Of a stretch of 64,000 nucleotides of DNA, positions 46,801-60,500 are shown in pieces. The position numbers and the translations under genes were made by a program. Every line of letters begins with the position of its first letter. Positions within the stretch are counted from its first letter, which is position 1. The notes beneath the pieces were generated by a model, which was not told the DNA's origin, did not search any database, and saw only the letters and a list, made by a program, of their open reading frames with translations. This stretch comes from Membranipora membranacea (lineage: Eukaryota > Bryozoa > Gymnolaemata > Cheilostomatida > Membraniporidae), in the NCBI GenBank assembly GCA_914767715.1, contig OU612070.1:17191501-17255500 (forward strand). Reading direction: 5' to 3'.

Positions 46801-48066
46801 ATTATAAATGAATAAGCCTTATTATTACTCCGAAAATCGAGGATGACAAAACTTGGGTGGTTAACTTTATAATAGATTATTAACTTCAAGTTTCAATGAA
46901 TTGCATCTCTGTGACTAAGCTAGACATTGTCATCGGACAAGGAATTACCAAATACTGGAGTGACACCACGCTAATTATCTCAAAACCTGAAATAATTCCA
47001 AATTTATTGCTGTGTACATCCTAAGTAAAGCCAATACAGATGGCTCGGGGCCATTGGCCTGGATCTAACACCTGATCAGAGCTCCCCAAATCTCCACTCA
47101 TAATAATAAAAACATCTCGGTAGTAGATGTGTCAGTTATATACATTGTGGAGCTTCCTTACTAGTCAATTTCTCTGCTGTGCAAAAATATAGCAAAACCG
47201 CAAAAAAAAAGTTAAGGACAACTATATAATTTGTCCACGGTAATGTGTGCTTTGGTTGTGTTGTTTCCAAATTTTATTGCTAGCTCATAGTTTCTTGGAA
47301 GCCCTTAGCTGCTTGCTTATCGCTTATATCAAATTCAGTTTTCCTATAAGCCATTCTCTACTTTTTTATTGCAGTGTCAAGATTGATGGGACCAAGTAAC
47401 TGTTCGATGACCTCCATGTCTCAGATGGGTATGTCCAATCACATGAACGCTATGCACGGACTCGGAGGCTACGATAAACATCCTGGTATGAACTTCCCCA
47501 TCTCACAGCGTCGAAAGAGACGGGTCCTCTTCTCTCAAGCACAGGTCTACGAGCTGGAACGTCGCTTCAAGCAGCAGAAATATTTATCCGCCCCTGAGAG
47601 AGAACATCTGGCTCAGATGATCAACCTCACTCCAACTCAAGTAAAAATCTGGTTCCAGAACCACCGCTACAAATGTAAGCGAGCTCAGAAGGACAAGGAA
47701 AAAGTATCGTCTGCCAGTGATGCTGCCAGCGATCACAGTCCTATGCAGTCTGATGATGAGGACGTCGATGTAACGCCCTCATCGCAGCATGAGCCGAGAC
47801 GTGTAGCAGTACCAGTACTAGTCAAGGATGGTAAGCCAACCAACAACTCATCACAATCCGACCCGTCTCATCTCTCTAGTAATGACAGTAGCCTGAAGCC
47901 GTCAGACAGGGGCGTACTACAACCCCCCGTACTGCAGTCTTCGCTGGACAATCATAACCCCTCCCTAGACAATCACACATCACATCAACCTACAGTTGGG
48001 GTGTATCCAACATTGCCTAACGGCATCGGTCCCTACGGCGGTCTCATGACAGGTAGAACTTGGTGA
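43853..48066 (+). CDS. Nk2.1: NK2.1-class homeodomain transcription factor (Nkx2.1/thyroid transcription factor-1 type)
   Basis: Two exons, 367 residues. Exon 1 (43853-44264, 137 codons plus one base) starts at the first ATG after an in-frame TGA at 43826 and has VPQLSH and [10 protein letters not shown], as in vertebrate Nkx2.1. Exon 2 (47375-48066) begins in phase 1 with SRLMGP. The homeodomain is at about residues 184-243 ([20 protein letters not shown], then [10 protein letters not shown] with the NK2-class Tyr at position 54). An NK2-specific domain [14 protein letters not shown] is at about 279-292, and the C terminus GRTW is shared with Nkx2.1/2.4. The protein binds CAAG-type sites in the nucleus and in many animals patterns ventral forebrain and foregut/pharynx (family knowledge). 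The N-terminal TN motif (FSV-DIL type) is not visible. Confidence 0.93.
44265..47374 (+). other. NK2.1 intron
   Basis: A 3.1-kb phase-1 intron from gtaagt to ttgcag, at the usual position before the homeodomain exon. No coding sequence seen. It contains a perfect 13-base hairpin at 45484-45518. Homeobox introns often hold enhancers, but none can be pointed to by eye. Confidence 0.8.
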
Positions 48067-48574
48067 TCTATATCCACCAAACTTCTCTTGTTTTCTTCAA
48101 GCCAAAAAAACAACACTTGTTAATTTTCGTAAGGCGCTTTGTCCAATGAACTATTTTTTCTTTTGTTATAAGTCTAAGTTACGGTAACGATACTCTTTCT
48201 ATTTATTTTCTTCTTCATGTCTATATATTCGAGTTTCTTTTTGTCGCATGGATCTGATTTGTCCGAATTATCATCAATTTTTTTGTGATTTATTTTAACA
48301 ATGAGAAATGGTTCTATTCAATTTTTTTATCAGCATTTTTCTTTTTCTTTTGCCAGCGAAAAAAACAACATTTTTTTCGAAACCTAGAAATTCAAGCAGG
48401 CATCATAAACAGCTGCCGGTCTAGTTGATCAATACATTCCATAATTTTTTTGTACATATTGATAAACGTATTGTTGTGTCTGAGTCCGAGATATTTTGGA
48501 GATATTTTCTAAGAGATTCAGTGCAAGTCTCTATCATTTAGACAAACCTTCTGCTAATAATTTTTTGTTGTACA

Positions 48575-48580
48575 AATAAA
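48575..48580 (+). terminator. Likely polyadenylation signal of NK2.1
   Basis: AATAAA about 510 bases past the stop codon at 48066, following a T-rich 3' UTR. It is the first good match downstream. Confidence 0.5.
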
Positions 48581-51500
48581 AGAACAAAATAGATTCAATC
48601 AAGTTATAATAATTCCAGAAAAAGTAAATAGGGTCCTTTAAAGAAGAACGTTCACTTCTCCAAGACACTTTCCAGAATATTAATCAACTATATAATGAGT
48701 GTAATTGGTGAGGCATAAGGCATAATCACTCAAGTATTAATTCAAACTAATCTGTGTCAAGCAATTTGCATGTAATTTAAATTTAATTCAGAGCGAAATT
48801 CAACAGTTCCAAGTCGGTTCAAGTCTCTACAAGGAGGCTTAGCCAGGCACTAATTGTTATTTATTTTCTGGTCAAGAGCAGAAGCAAGGAGGCAGACTTT
48901 TGTATTAGGTAATAGATATCCTCACTTGAGAGGCATTACTTGTCAGAGAATTATTTGCCATGTTATAAGCATCATGATCGGACGACTCTCAATAATACTT
49001 GGCATTATTTACAACTTGTAAAATCATAACCCCGCCAATCAAAGCTAATAATCTTTGCCACTTTTAATGAGTTTTAAAAGACTTTTCTCTCTAATTGAGT
49101 TCTATGTATAAGCCAGTCTATGGCTAGGACTCATGTTCTGTACAGTTCTGTCTTCAAATATCACAGTCATATATTATGCACAACCTCACCAGGTAGTGTA
49201 GAGGCATGCATCTACTCTCAAAGTGTGTACCTAGCCCTGTCACGCGGCTAATTTTTTGGTTTGGAGGGTACAAGGCTAGTGTGTACTTTACACAACAGAA
49301 AATTCATCAACTGGAAATATTGCCAACTTTGCTACCTAAGTGACACCGATATTGCAAATATAGCTCAATCTTGAACGCCCTTTGAGGTACATGCTATGAT
49401 GGCATAATTCAACAGCAACAAAAATAATGCTTGTGGACCATTTATTCTATTAGATTGGCTACAACAAATTTACATTCCTTATTTTCTAGTATGTCTGATA
49501 GCACGACAAAATTTTTCAAGCTGAAGAAGTGGCAAAGCTTACAACCCCTAGAGTTAGTAATGTTTGCATATGTCTTCGGATTGCTATGGGTTTAAAATAC
49601 GAGCCTGTTGATAGGAATCTTGAAAAACGGTGATGCAGGGTTTTTGCCTATTTTTCAAAAACATGATATAAGACATAAATAGTTAATTTTTACATAGTGA
49701 AAGAAATAGAAAGTGTTTAGCTGTTACTTGAAACCTTATTCCGGCTTGTCTAGTAGACAAGAAGCTTTCTGCATATGTTCTGTGGTTTTATGTCACTGGC
49801 TCATTAATGATGTTTTGGTGGCAGATTCTCGAATGAAACACTACAACACTACAAATGTGGTTTGATATGGAGTAAAATTGCCCTCATACTGTCTTAAACA
49901 TCACCCACTATATAACATTAAGGTTGTGCTAATTAGTTTAGCCCTAATACATTGTTTGATCCGTGGTTTGGATTTCCATCTGCTTGGATTGATCGATGAT
50001 ACTATTATAGAGATTTGAGAGCGACAAGGTAAGCCTATAATGGCTATGACAGATGTTTAAGGTCAAAACCCTAAATTTTAAGACCTCACATATCTTAGCA
50101 CGAACTGGATGATTGGTATCCAGTAAAAAACTATACTGTGATTTTGGCCTCTATTCGGCATTTATTTGAGTAAAAACTCGAAATTTATTCGCAGTAGTTC
50201 AATGATCAGAGACTCTGGATACAAAAAAAATTTAAAAGTGTAATAGCCAAACTTTACCCGTTGAATTGTCAAATAGTCATAGTAAAATAAATTTGAATTT
50301 ATGAGTTTGAAAGATAAAATGATTAGCCGAAGAGTAGGACACATCAACTGCGGCATGTTACAGGCGGAAAGCAGCAATAGCTGATCTTTTAAACTACGAA
50401 TACACATGAAAGCAAAGTATACTAATATTATTACATGCGGATTTGGTCTGACACGTTAATCTGGGTAAAGCTTTAAAAGCTAAGCATAAATAGTCCACAC
50501 ACTCGACGACGATTAGAAGAAAAAATAAGAAAAACGGTCACAATGGCCACATTGTCAGAGCGCAGCTATTCCATTGCTGTTCCCAATCAGAATTCACCAA
50601 ATTCATTACTTCATGACACTTGAGTGCACCACTTGAAACGTTCTGGTACAAAGAGGGAGAAATAATTCTATCCAGTGCGATACTATCGCCAATTCTTCTG
50701 CTTACAATACTCGATTATATTATGGTGTGATATTAAAGCACAAAGAATTAAAATAAAATTTAATAGGTTGAGAGCTGGCTAAAGCACTAGTGTGTGCAGG
50801 CCCTCCAACGGTGCTAAGAACCACTCACCATTTTATAAATTTTAGTGCCTAATTTTGGAATCAATTGAAAGCAATGTCAAAATTTAATTGCTTGCTATGT
50901 TTTGATAAGGCTGCTTTTGATTAATAACCATGCCATTTTGATGAATCAACATTTTTCCTTCTGGCCTTTATTCTCACAGTTGGTATTCAAGTCCATTACC
51001 ATAATCTGTTTTTCTCAACAAATTGTGTTAAAAAATCCTCCTGACTGAAGAAATATTTGCAAAAGTGTAAGTCAATCCCGACGTTGTGTTAAACTCAATC
51101 ACTGATTTACATTTATCAACAATACTGCCCATCCCGTAATGTAGACCGTTGTAAGTAATCCAATTGGTATGAAGTAGCGGCAAAGTGATCTCTTGTAATA
51201 TGATGATCTGAAAATTATACAAGGTTTGAGGGTACTCTGAACAATTAGATCAACACAATGACACCAAAACAACCCTACCAGAAATCTTAACCTCTACCAG
51301 TGATTTAAATAGCTACTAAATCTTGCTACAAGCTGGACAATAATTGCAAAAGTTTCGCGTAATAACAAAATGATATTATTTTTGTTCATACAGGCAGTTT
51401 GTCGGATTTTTTCCTTGTGTTTTAGGCCAGCATGTCAGTTGACATTTAGGCTTGGCAATGGAAAGTTTAGGCTTGTGTCAAGTTGTCAAGGTATAATTCA

Positions 51501-52150
51501 AGCACTCTTGTAGGCTTGTATAAGCCTTTACAAGTACCATACAAAGGAATTAACGGCATATAACTGCAGCCAGAAAATAATGAAAATCCATCAGGAAAAA
51601 TAATACAGAAAAATTGACTGAATTTCTGCAATATCAAGTTTTTCAAAAATTAGATGCATGCAGATTAGTGCCACGGACTGAGCCGATAAATGGCTAAACC
51701 AACAACTCAGTGTCATGAAACGGGAATAATCTCTCTTCTGATGTGCGGACTTTCAATAATTTTAGGAAAGGAGGGTTTCTGGTGGGTAGGACGTCTGAAT
51801 TTTAATGATTTAGTCTCCAAAGATGATTTAAAAATGGACATTATAAGGACCTGGTATTTATGCTTGTGCTGACTAATACCATTGGGAACAGGCAGAAAAA
51901 TGCACTTGACAGAATTTGAGAGTCTGTTCAATAAATCAACATGTAATGTGTTACCAGAAATGCCAAATATCAAAATCTGAGACCGAACCAAACATCTCAC
52001 TCAGCAAATTACATAAAATGTCAGATCTTACAAAGGAACTGAAAAATTAGCCCTGAAAAAAACATGAGAATGAGCCGGCTGTCAAAGTCAGCAGTGAGGC
52101 ACTGATCACAAAACAGCAAGGTATATACAGGCTCGTAGTTCTAGGGTAGG

Positions 52151-52366
52151 CAGGGCCGCTCTGCCTCCCCTAGAAAGCTAAATACAATGGCCTAGAAACA
52201 CAATAATTGAATAATCCATGTCAGAATCGGCTCGGCTGGGATTTCCGTTTGTTAATTGTAGTCTTTAAATTCCTTGGAGAGAAGCTTACAGAACAACTCC
52301 TGGTGATGCTTTGGACTCGCCTAGAACTTTTGCCTCCCCTACCATTTTTGCTTAACTACGGCCCTG
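52151..52366. mobile_element. Candidate hAT-like MITE
   Basis: Left end CAGGGCCG (52151-52158) and right end CGGCCCTG (52359-52366) are perfectly inverted and of the CAGGG type common in hAT elements. Both ends are followed inward by GCCTCCCCTA-type sequence. The flanks TAGGGTAGG (52142-52150) and TATAGTAGG (52368-52376) agree at 7 of 9 positions but are offset by one base, so the target duplication is doubtful. Confidence 0.45.
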
Positions 52367-53185
52367 ATATAGTAGGTGGACATCTTTTTATAGATGATGA
52401 CAGGTGGTGTAGCAGCAGAGGGTCAGGTCTTGAATGATGAGAGTAAATTTGCACAGCGTTTTGTTCAAAAGTGTGAAGTGGCTCGTTGATAAATAGAACT
52501 GAGGCTTTTCAAGTTTCTGCCTTCATATCAGTTTTCCATACATGACCGCATGCCACAACGCCAAACAACAGATTTCTATCTAGATTATATAAAACTGTCT
52601 GAAATTCTCCTGCAAACTGAACAATTTGCTTACAAAAACAAGGGGAGACAATTTGCCTCTCCCCAGTGTTTTATTATTAGCCTGAGTAGGAACACAAAAT
52701 CTTTAAATTTGATAGTTGGATACAGTTAAGCTAAGGTCTAGCAATAAAGAAATAAAATACCACTGCCGATGCCCTCCATTGAAGAGCAAGCTACATTAAA
52801 CATAAAAAATGGTAGATGCCCCGAACCAATAGTATTGACAGCTGAAGCGTGACATTGAAACAAAGAATTTTAAAACAAAGTGACTACATTATATATTTGG
52901 CACGAGCCTGTGACCGGAGTTTGCATCAGTGAGAGGTGAATTATGCAGAGCTAAGCAAAGCTTTGAATCATTCGGAATTGATGAAGAGTCCTTCACATAT
53001 TGGTCGTGGCAAGGATATCATGAAATATTGATGCGGGTTTGTTAATTACAAGTATTTGTCTTTGAGGTGCTTGTAGAACTGGCAACAAACAGTGTCATCT
53101 GAGCTCAGGATGGATCGAAAAAAATACCACCGCCTCCGTGGAAACAAAACAACAATAATTACTCTTTCTTCATTTTTATTTTTCT

Positions 53186-53458
53186 GAAAAAATGGCATTG
53201 TCTTACTAAGGCTACCATCATAAGTTGTAAGACTATACCATCAATAAGCTTTTGCATAAATGTGTTTGGGGCCTTTTATTACCATGGTAGTCATATATAA
53301 TATCTATTAGTCAGGTAGAACATCATTCTGAGAAAACGGCATTGTCTTACTAAGGCTACCAAAATATGTTGTAGACTTTTGCATAAATGTGTTTGAGGCA
53401 TTGTATTACTATGATAATTATACATTATGGTGAGGTAGAACATCTCGCTGATTTTGGT
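53186..53458. repeat. Diverged tandem duplication, unit about 130-145 bases
   Basis: Two adjacent copies (about 53186-53331 and 53332-53458) share GGCATTGTCTTACTAAGGCT, TTTTGCATAAATGTGTTTG and AGGTAGAACATC in the same order. Confidence 0.75.
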
Positions 53459-54699
53459 AAAAATAAATTCCCATAAAATACAGACGGCTTTCTCACGCGC
53501 CTTCTTACACTTGACATCTGTTGCGTATGAAGCAGCTTGCGTGCTGTGAGATTTTTGGCTGTAACCTCCCACCTAGCTAAACACTTTAATCAGATTGACA
53601 CATTGTGAGAGCGATAAAAACTCCACTCCACCTAGCTCAGTTTAAAACCTTTGGAGCCAGTAACCTCTAGTTCATAAATATTACTGAGCATGTCAGTGGC
53701 GGCGGCAATCGGGAAATCCTGCCTTCTCATTCATGATGATAAAGCCACTCGCTTATATGCAATATTAATAGACGGCTGCCTTTCAGTGGAAATAGGTTTA
53801 CATGGGATAATACCAGCCAAGCACGTGTCATAACCAAGATCCAATTCTCAATATAAGATCTAAAAATTCCAGCACGATACGTAATACATAACACACTGAT
53901 GAAGAAACCGCTTTATTATAATAGCTGTATTTACAAAATTACAACTGTGTGATAATGAAGTTTGAGAGCGGAATCATAAATCCATCTACCTATTCCAGGA
54001 TTTAATTTTTAAGAGGTTGTTAGGGACAGTAAGTTGTCAGTCAATTCATATAAAGTAACAGTAGAGCCGAGGTCTCGATGCGTTTCAACAATAAGCTGAG
54101 ATGTTGAAGATGGTTTTAAGCCTGCTCAAAAAGTTCTCATGGTTGGCTTTGAATGCACTTGGAGAAGTGGGATACTAATAGCTTGATAGCCCCGAGTCTA
54201 GTACCCTTATAGATCACTTAGCCTAGCTTGAGATGATACGCGATGGCGTGTTGGGTGACGTACTATGATATAGTTTTATCTAAGACTGGGAGGAATTGCG
54301 ATGTTGCGTTAGGTGCCTCTTCAAGTCTTGTCGGTCCTTTAGAATCTCAAATACCATCAACAACTTTGAGGACATTGTAAAAACACTACTCTTTAGTATT
54401 TATTGCTACTTGTCGACATTTTATAGGATGCTCAAGATTTATGCATGTTTCCTTATCACGCAAACGTCGGCAACTATAAAACGAGGATATCTCGTCAATA
54501 TGAGATATAAAGCTATGATAATCTTTACTGCTGTGAGTGGGGCAGGCTAGGACAGCATCAAAACAAACAATATACTGTGCGCCAGATCTAACACTACCAG
54601 GACTATAAAATATGGTTGTAAAGGGCTGTAAAAATTGTGATAACACTTTTTTTCGAGTAATGTGCCAATTCTTAGAATATCCTTGTTTTTTTTCTGATA

Positions 54700-54864
54700 A
54701 CACTGAATTTAGAAGGATGTTGTTTAGAAATAATACTGAATTTGGAAGGATGTTGCTTTGAGAACACACTGAATTGAGAAGAATGTTGTTTAGAAATAAT
54801 ACTGAATTTGGAAGGATGTTGCTTTGAGATCACACTGAATTGAGAAGAATGTTGATTTGAAATG
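54700..54864. repeat. 33-base minisatellite with 66-base higher-order period
   Basis: Five tandem units beginning ACTGAATT. Two unit types alternate, one containing GTTGTTTAGAAAT and the other GTTGCTTTGAGA, so the true period is 66 bases over most of the array. Confidence 0.85.
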
Positions 54865-55437
54865 ATGTAGAATAAAGCAAAGGCAATAAAAAGTTACTAT
54901 TTATTACTTACTATTGATGGTGATGCTTTAAAAAATACAAATTATTTTATGAATTTCACAGGGAGGTTATAATTTTTGGGTATACAACTCATTAACTAAT
55001 TTTTAGCTCCAAGGGCTGAGTTAGATATTTGCACTCACATGGCACTTCCTAGAGCAACGGACAAGGTATACTAGATGACCCGATGGTACTGTGAGAGACA
55101 TCGCTCCTTACATCAAACCCTGAGGACATCACCCAGTCATTCAGTGCGCCAAACTCTCCCAATCAGCCAACTCTCAAGGTTTTCCCACCAGCAGTCATCG
55201 AGACCAAAATCATAACCCCCTTCACCTATATAACCACTATTGTCTGCCCATGCATCGCCTCGAGCTTATATTATATTTTCATTACACATCCATAAAGTCA
55301 TAAACACAATTTCGACCACCCACGGCAAAAAATACTCGTATTTTATCTTATAATTGACTCTGAGTATGTATTGTATGACGATGATGGCTTACGCATCTAT
55401 AGGTGATCGTAACGACGTTTGAGACTGTCGGTTGGAC

Positions 55438-55463
55438 AGAGAGAGAGGAGAGAGAGAGAGAGA
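55438..55463. repeat. GA-rich microsatellite
   Basis: A short imperfect GA dinucleotide run, GAGAGAGAGGAGAGAGAGAG and onward. Confidence 0.8.
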
Positions 55464-56550
55464 GTAGCTATCATTAGAGCGTGCACAAGTAGCTAGTTAA
55501 CATGTCAGCCTAGGTAAACTGAAGAGGATTGTACTCTAAGATGACACTGGCTACCAGGCACTGTGTCCTGTCTACATTAAAATGTTAAAAACTTCTCTTA
55601 TAAGCGACCGTGGTCATAATGGTGCGGCGGTTTCCTTCTCCCTGAGAAAATACGCAATTATAGAGGAAAATGACTAAAGCTGCTATGTATAACAGGAGTT
55701 TAACCACTGCTTATTATGGCGTTGACAAGTTTTGACAAATTTTATTTTGGTGCTGTCACAAATGTTGGGGTGATAAAATCAGACATCCCAGCACTTCACA
55801 TACTTCTCAAAGTTGGCCTAAGTCAATGACATTCAAATAATATTAGACCATTTCAAACCCGTGTTAAAATTTCAGTACATTATAACTCAGTAACGGAGTC
55901 GCAGGCTGAAAGTCCTTTTCCGCCAATTTCTCTTCCCGTTCCATGAAAAAATCCACCAATACTGTGATCAAATATACAAACAGCAAAAATGACCAAACAA
56001 AATAAATACAGCAAGTAACTTACTACGTAACATTGAGCAGTGTTGATTGCATTGTGATTATTTATGAGTTTATTTAGCAATGGAGAAAAATCTGGGCAGT
56101 AGACGACAATTTTCACTGCAGAAAATACAGAACAAAAAATGCATAAGTTATGACATTTCATAATGTGTACATGTATATACAAAAACCCAATTTCATATCA
56201 CAAGGCATCAATAAAACATCTCATCATTTCATTATTTTTCAATAAAATACTACGCTATTTAATTACTTCTCAGATAAAACTCATTATATACAATTAAAGT
56301 GAGCGGATGTCAAAAATTTAACTAGTGAGACATTATTGGTTATTGATTACTTGAATTTTCAGGACTTGATTCATTTTTTTACATTTTCTTGGTCAACAGA
56401 TTTCATTTAAAAAGCATATTGCATACCACAGAACTCAGGCTGTAAAATATCCATCATCTGCTTGGCCTTTTGTAGAACGACAACTCACCATAGACCAGAT
56501 TTACTAAATACATCTTTTAACTCCACATGAGAAGGGTACCCCATATTACA

Positions 56551-57527
56551 CTATCTCCTTTGCTGTAAAATATAAACACATTTTATTGAATTAGTCACGA
56601 AATAAAAAAAGTATTGATGCTTGATGGTACCAAGGATGCACATTTGGTAAAAGTCATGTGTAAAGGAAACATTCTAACATTATTGTGTTTTTGCAACGAT
56701 AAAGCAATACAAAATTACAGCCTATAACAGTGCCTATGTTGGGAATGTACTCTGCTTTTGCTAGCTAAACACATCATAGTCTTGTGAAAAAATTAATTAC
56801 CCTATGGTCTTTGTTGCCACCTCTCGAGGTGTGGTATTGTTGTATATTTCTCTGAGGCTGTGCTTGGCCGTACTGAGGTCTCTGTTCATATCTGTTCTGT
56901 TGATTTGGGGGTCCCCCATACCCCCCTCCACGACCCCCGAATTGGGTCATATGCTGCTGTTGGCCATATCCACCATGACCACCTCCTGAATGAAACAGAA
57001 CAATCCATGTTAAGATCAATAATCAATTAATATATTTCACTTTACCTAAGGCTATCAGGCAAATTCATGCACCTCACAGGCAAAAATTATGTGTGATATC
57101 TTTTACTTTGAAAACCAACTTTTTCCAAACTTTGATTATGATGTTACATAGGCATATTTTAAATGACTGTTATTCATGCCCAAGATCCCAATACCTTTTA
57201 CCAAAAGTTAGGACCATTTTTAATAAGTTTTATACCAGTTAGGATTAAGAATTTAAACAACAGAGATATTCCATCACCATCATTGTGATATGATATTGAC
57301 TATATAACCAAATAAATGAATCAATTAAAATATAAATTTATGTATGTTTTGAAATTACAAAACCAAGGAGCATAATACGATACCTTGGTGATCGTTATAT
57401 CCTCCTCTGTTATTGTAAGGGTTGTTGTATCCACCCCTTCCACCCCCACGACCTCCGCCACCTCTGTGTCCTCCGTGTTGGTTGTGTCCGCCACCACCTC
57501 TACCTCTCCACTGTGGTCCAGCTCCAC
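56551..57527 (-). CDS. RGG/glycine-rich protein, three C-terminal exons
   Basis: Three joined exons on the minus strand: 57527-57384 (phase 1 at both ends), 56985-56801 (phase 1 to 0) and 56562-56551 (QRR then TAG). They encode about 113 residues. The first is strongly RGG-rich (WRGRGGGG, GGHRGGGGRGGGRGGYNN). The second continues with GGHGGYGQQQ, FGGRGGGYGG and PQYGQAQPQ and ends HTSRGGNKDHR. Such RGG and Gly/Tyr/Gln-rich tails are typical of hnRNP- and FUS-like RNA-binding proteins and are common targets of arginine methylation (family knowledge). No RRM or KH domain is visible in the window, so the specific family is not identified. The upstream exons must lie at higher coordinates and were not recognised up to 64000. 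Reading in other frames gives longer but low-complexity Glu/Val/Thr translations, which I reject. Confidence 0.7.
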
Positions 57528-60500
57528 CTTAAGAGGTAAATAAATAAGAATATAATATAACATAACATAACGCAAGAGAGACAACTTTGACAAAAGACAT
57601 TTAATAGTTTTGGGCACAATTCAAGATTAAGGATTTTTGGAATGTGATCTTTTACCAAAGATAACTTTTCACGGGATAATCACTCAGTATTATGAGCGCC
57701 TTCTTAAAAATTTAAAATGAAAACAAGAATACACCATAACGCTAAGTAAGAGCGACAACTCTGTCAAAAATGCATTGAGGCATTTATAGTTTCTAGATTT
57801 AGATTTTTTGGGATGTGATCAACAAAAATAAAAATCATGTTTTAAAATGAATATAATCACTCATTAGTATAAGCCTTGGTGAAACGATGCAAGATCATTT
57901 TAATTAGGAGAGAGGACTGAGAATTAAAGGAGAGCCGGTAGCTCGGGGTCAGATACTGATAGGAAGGGGGGAGGCTTGAGGCCTCGTATGTCACAGGAAT
58001 AGTGATGCAGGTGAGATGCCGGGCTATTTTAGCTGACAGCGATCAGCAAGGGACTTGAGTGTGCGATGACATACCCACATGACAAAGCGCGATCAATTGC
58101 ACGCACACTTTATCAATAAAACAAGTGGTAACACTATAAATTCTAATTTTCACGGCAAACACTTCTAGGGCTGGTGAAGGGCCAACGTACACTTTGCTTA
58201 ATTCATTGGACTCGGCTCTGACACGCCATTGTGTGTTATATATACGGCGGACAATTCTAGTTGATATATACCATTCTCTCTATGCTGGCTGTTGTTTTGT
58301 GCATATAAATGTAAAGATATAAATGCATATGTGATGTGACATTCGCCGGCACTCATAGAAATGTGGTTTGTGCAAACAGTATCATCCATCATTCGCTGTA
58401 ATTTTTAAATAATAAGTAGCTAATGGCCAGAGGTGATCGTGAAAAACAAAAGGTGTCAGAAACAAGTAGCAGGCCGACAAAGGCGGAGAAGACGTCCTGT
58501 CATCAAATGCTGCCCGCTAAAGGATTGTCGACGAGGGAAATAGATTTTATTTTTCTCCATTTCCATCTAATATCTGATATTTCCGTAAAAAATGATATTA
58601 GTTTGAGAAAAAATTGAACACTAGTAGCGTTTGATCGTTCTAAATCAATGGCACCGGAGATATTTCTCAAAGCATTTAATTTCTTTTTCAATGCTGCCTG
58701 CTGGTCTAACAAGTTCAGCTTATTATTTTGAAAATTCATTTTACCATCAATGGTTAAGGCTTTACACGGTTATATAATGCTGGCGATGCATCACTATTTG
58801 TTGTTTGTAGATTTTGATTATTTGCCCATGTCATAATTTGCGGAGGCAGCCTTATATTATAAAGCAGCGCACAATAGTTTTTGTAAGAAGTAATATCTGC
58901 CTAGCGGAATATTAATGAAGTTCGTTGTGCGCAATCAATGGCACCAATATAGACATGTCGTTTTCAAGCACCACACAGTTCATTATCAGTTTGAAAGATT
59001 CGATAATAACCTAGAAACACTTGAAACGACACATGGGAAATTGAATATGATGAGAATAACGTGGCTCAGCGATGCTGTGTATATGCTGTGGCCAGGCTTG
59101 GCCCCACCTGGCAGCCCAACAAGGGTATGAATAGATGTCTTCAAGTATTGGCTCGAGTGGACGAAAGTAAGGAATCAACAGCCCTACATGTTCTCTCCAA
59201 CTTCTCCGCTTCTGACACTGCATTATTAATCTCTGTTTAAATCATAACCATTCTCCTATTTTTACAATAAATAAATTCTACCTGATTGATACTTTTTAAT
59301 CAGTTGAGCTAAATTTCTATGCACTTCCATCCCAAACTCGGACACTTGGAATTTTTCAATCTAAATGTGACAGGTCCCAATCATCATTTTTCTTTTTCTG
59401 TCTACAGAAACAAACGGCATTGAGAAAGTAATTCTTCAATGTTACTCGAAACTTAGCAAAATTATAAAGATCGCAAAACAGCCGCCCTGCTCACCGATAA
59501 AATGGTTGAGAAATTAGTGCCCTTGAAGAAGAGAGTTTTAGCAAAACTTCATTACCCAGTTTTCATAACCAAATTTTGAATATTGGATTAAATGCTGGAA
59601 AATCGGACAAACTCCAAAATTTATGTAGATTGAATAAAACATGACGCAAAGCGCAAAGCCAGACAGCAATTGCAAAAACCAATTTTGTAATTTTGAGACC
59701 AGTATCAATTCTGGCCTAAATTAATTTACACCATCACATATTGGAGCACATCTGTTTTTAATGTAATATTCAATTCAATATTTTTTATGTTAGACAGCGC
59801 TGCAAATTTATTCGCTATTTTGAATATATGGGAGTAATGACATGTCAGTTCGTACCAAAAAAATTCAGGATTATGTTGAATTTTTTCTCAGATAGAAACA
59901 CAAATTTATGTCTGGGTTAGCTTAAAATTATAAAATTTATATGGCTATTCTGTGTATTAAATAAGGTGAGTCATATACAGTAGATCTCTGCACCCTCACT
60001 GTACATATTATCAATAATTGAAGCACAATTAGCAGCTAACAGCCATAGTCAGCCAGTAAGCGGTAAATTATAAACTTGTCGAAGTCATCAGAGCTTTGAT
60101 GTAGTGCCATCGTGCAATGATCTTATATATGCTTGTTGTTATGGTCAACAAGACTCTCCAAGAGAAATGAAGAACCCCCTGCCTCACTTATCAAGGGTGA
60201 AACATCACTCAGCCCAGCAGAGAACACCCCTTATACACTACTACACTCTACTCTCAAACCTTCAACTGTGTCTAAACAATACCCAACAAGATATTAGAGG
60301 GGACTTAACCGCTACTCCTTCATAAATATGATACAATTTGATTATTAAACCCTCAAAACTCACTCTGAAGAAAAGTGTGACTCTTTAATCCTGTAATAAG
60401 TTATTAGCTGCTGGAGGAATGCTGTAATTTTCGGTGATTTTCTGAATGGGGAGGCATATTTGTGCTCTATAAGGATTGTTTATAGGTTCTTGGTAGCTTT

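Larger units (their letters stand above)
48581..56550. other. Intergenic region downstream of NK2.1
   Basis: About 8 kb with no supported gene on either strand. It holds a hAT-like element candidate (52151-52366), a tandem duplication (53186-53458), a 33-base minisatellite (54700-54864) and a GA-rich run (55438-55463). Confidence 0.5.

Noticed and set aside
57321-57617. 98-residue open frame on the minus strand over the RGG exon, rich in Glu, Val and Thr
   Set aside because: It reads the RGG repeats in the wrong frame; the frame giving RGG repeats fits splice phases on both sides.
58503-58739. Possible first exon of the RGG gene (starts MNFQNNKLNLLDQQ)
   Set aside because: Composition is plausible, but no clear donor in a matching phase follows and no homology is recognised; mentioned only as a candidate.
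58915-59223. Open frames on both strands around 59 kb
   Set aside because: Neither contains a recognisable domain, signal peptide or good splice sites.
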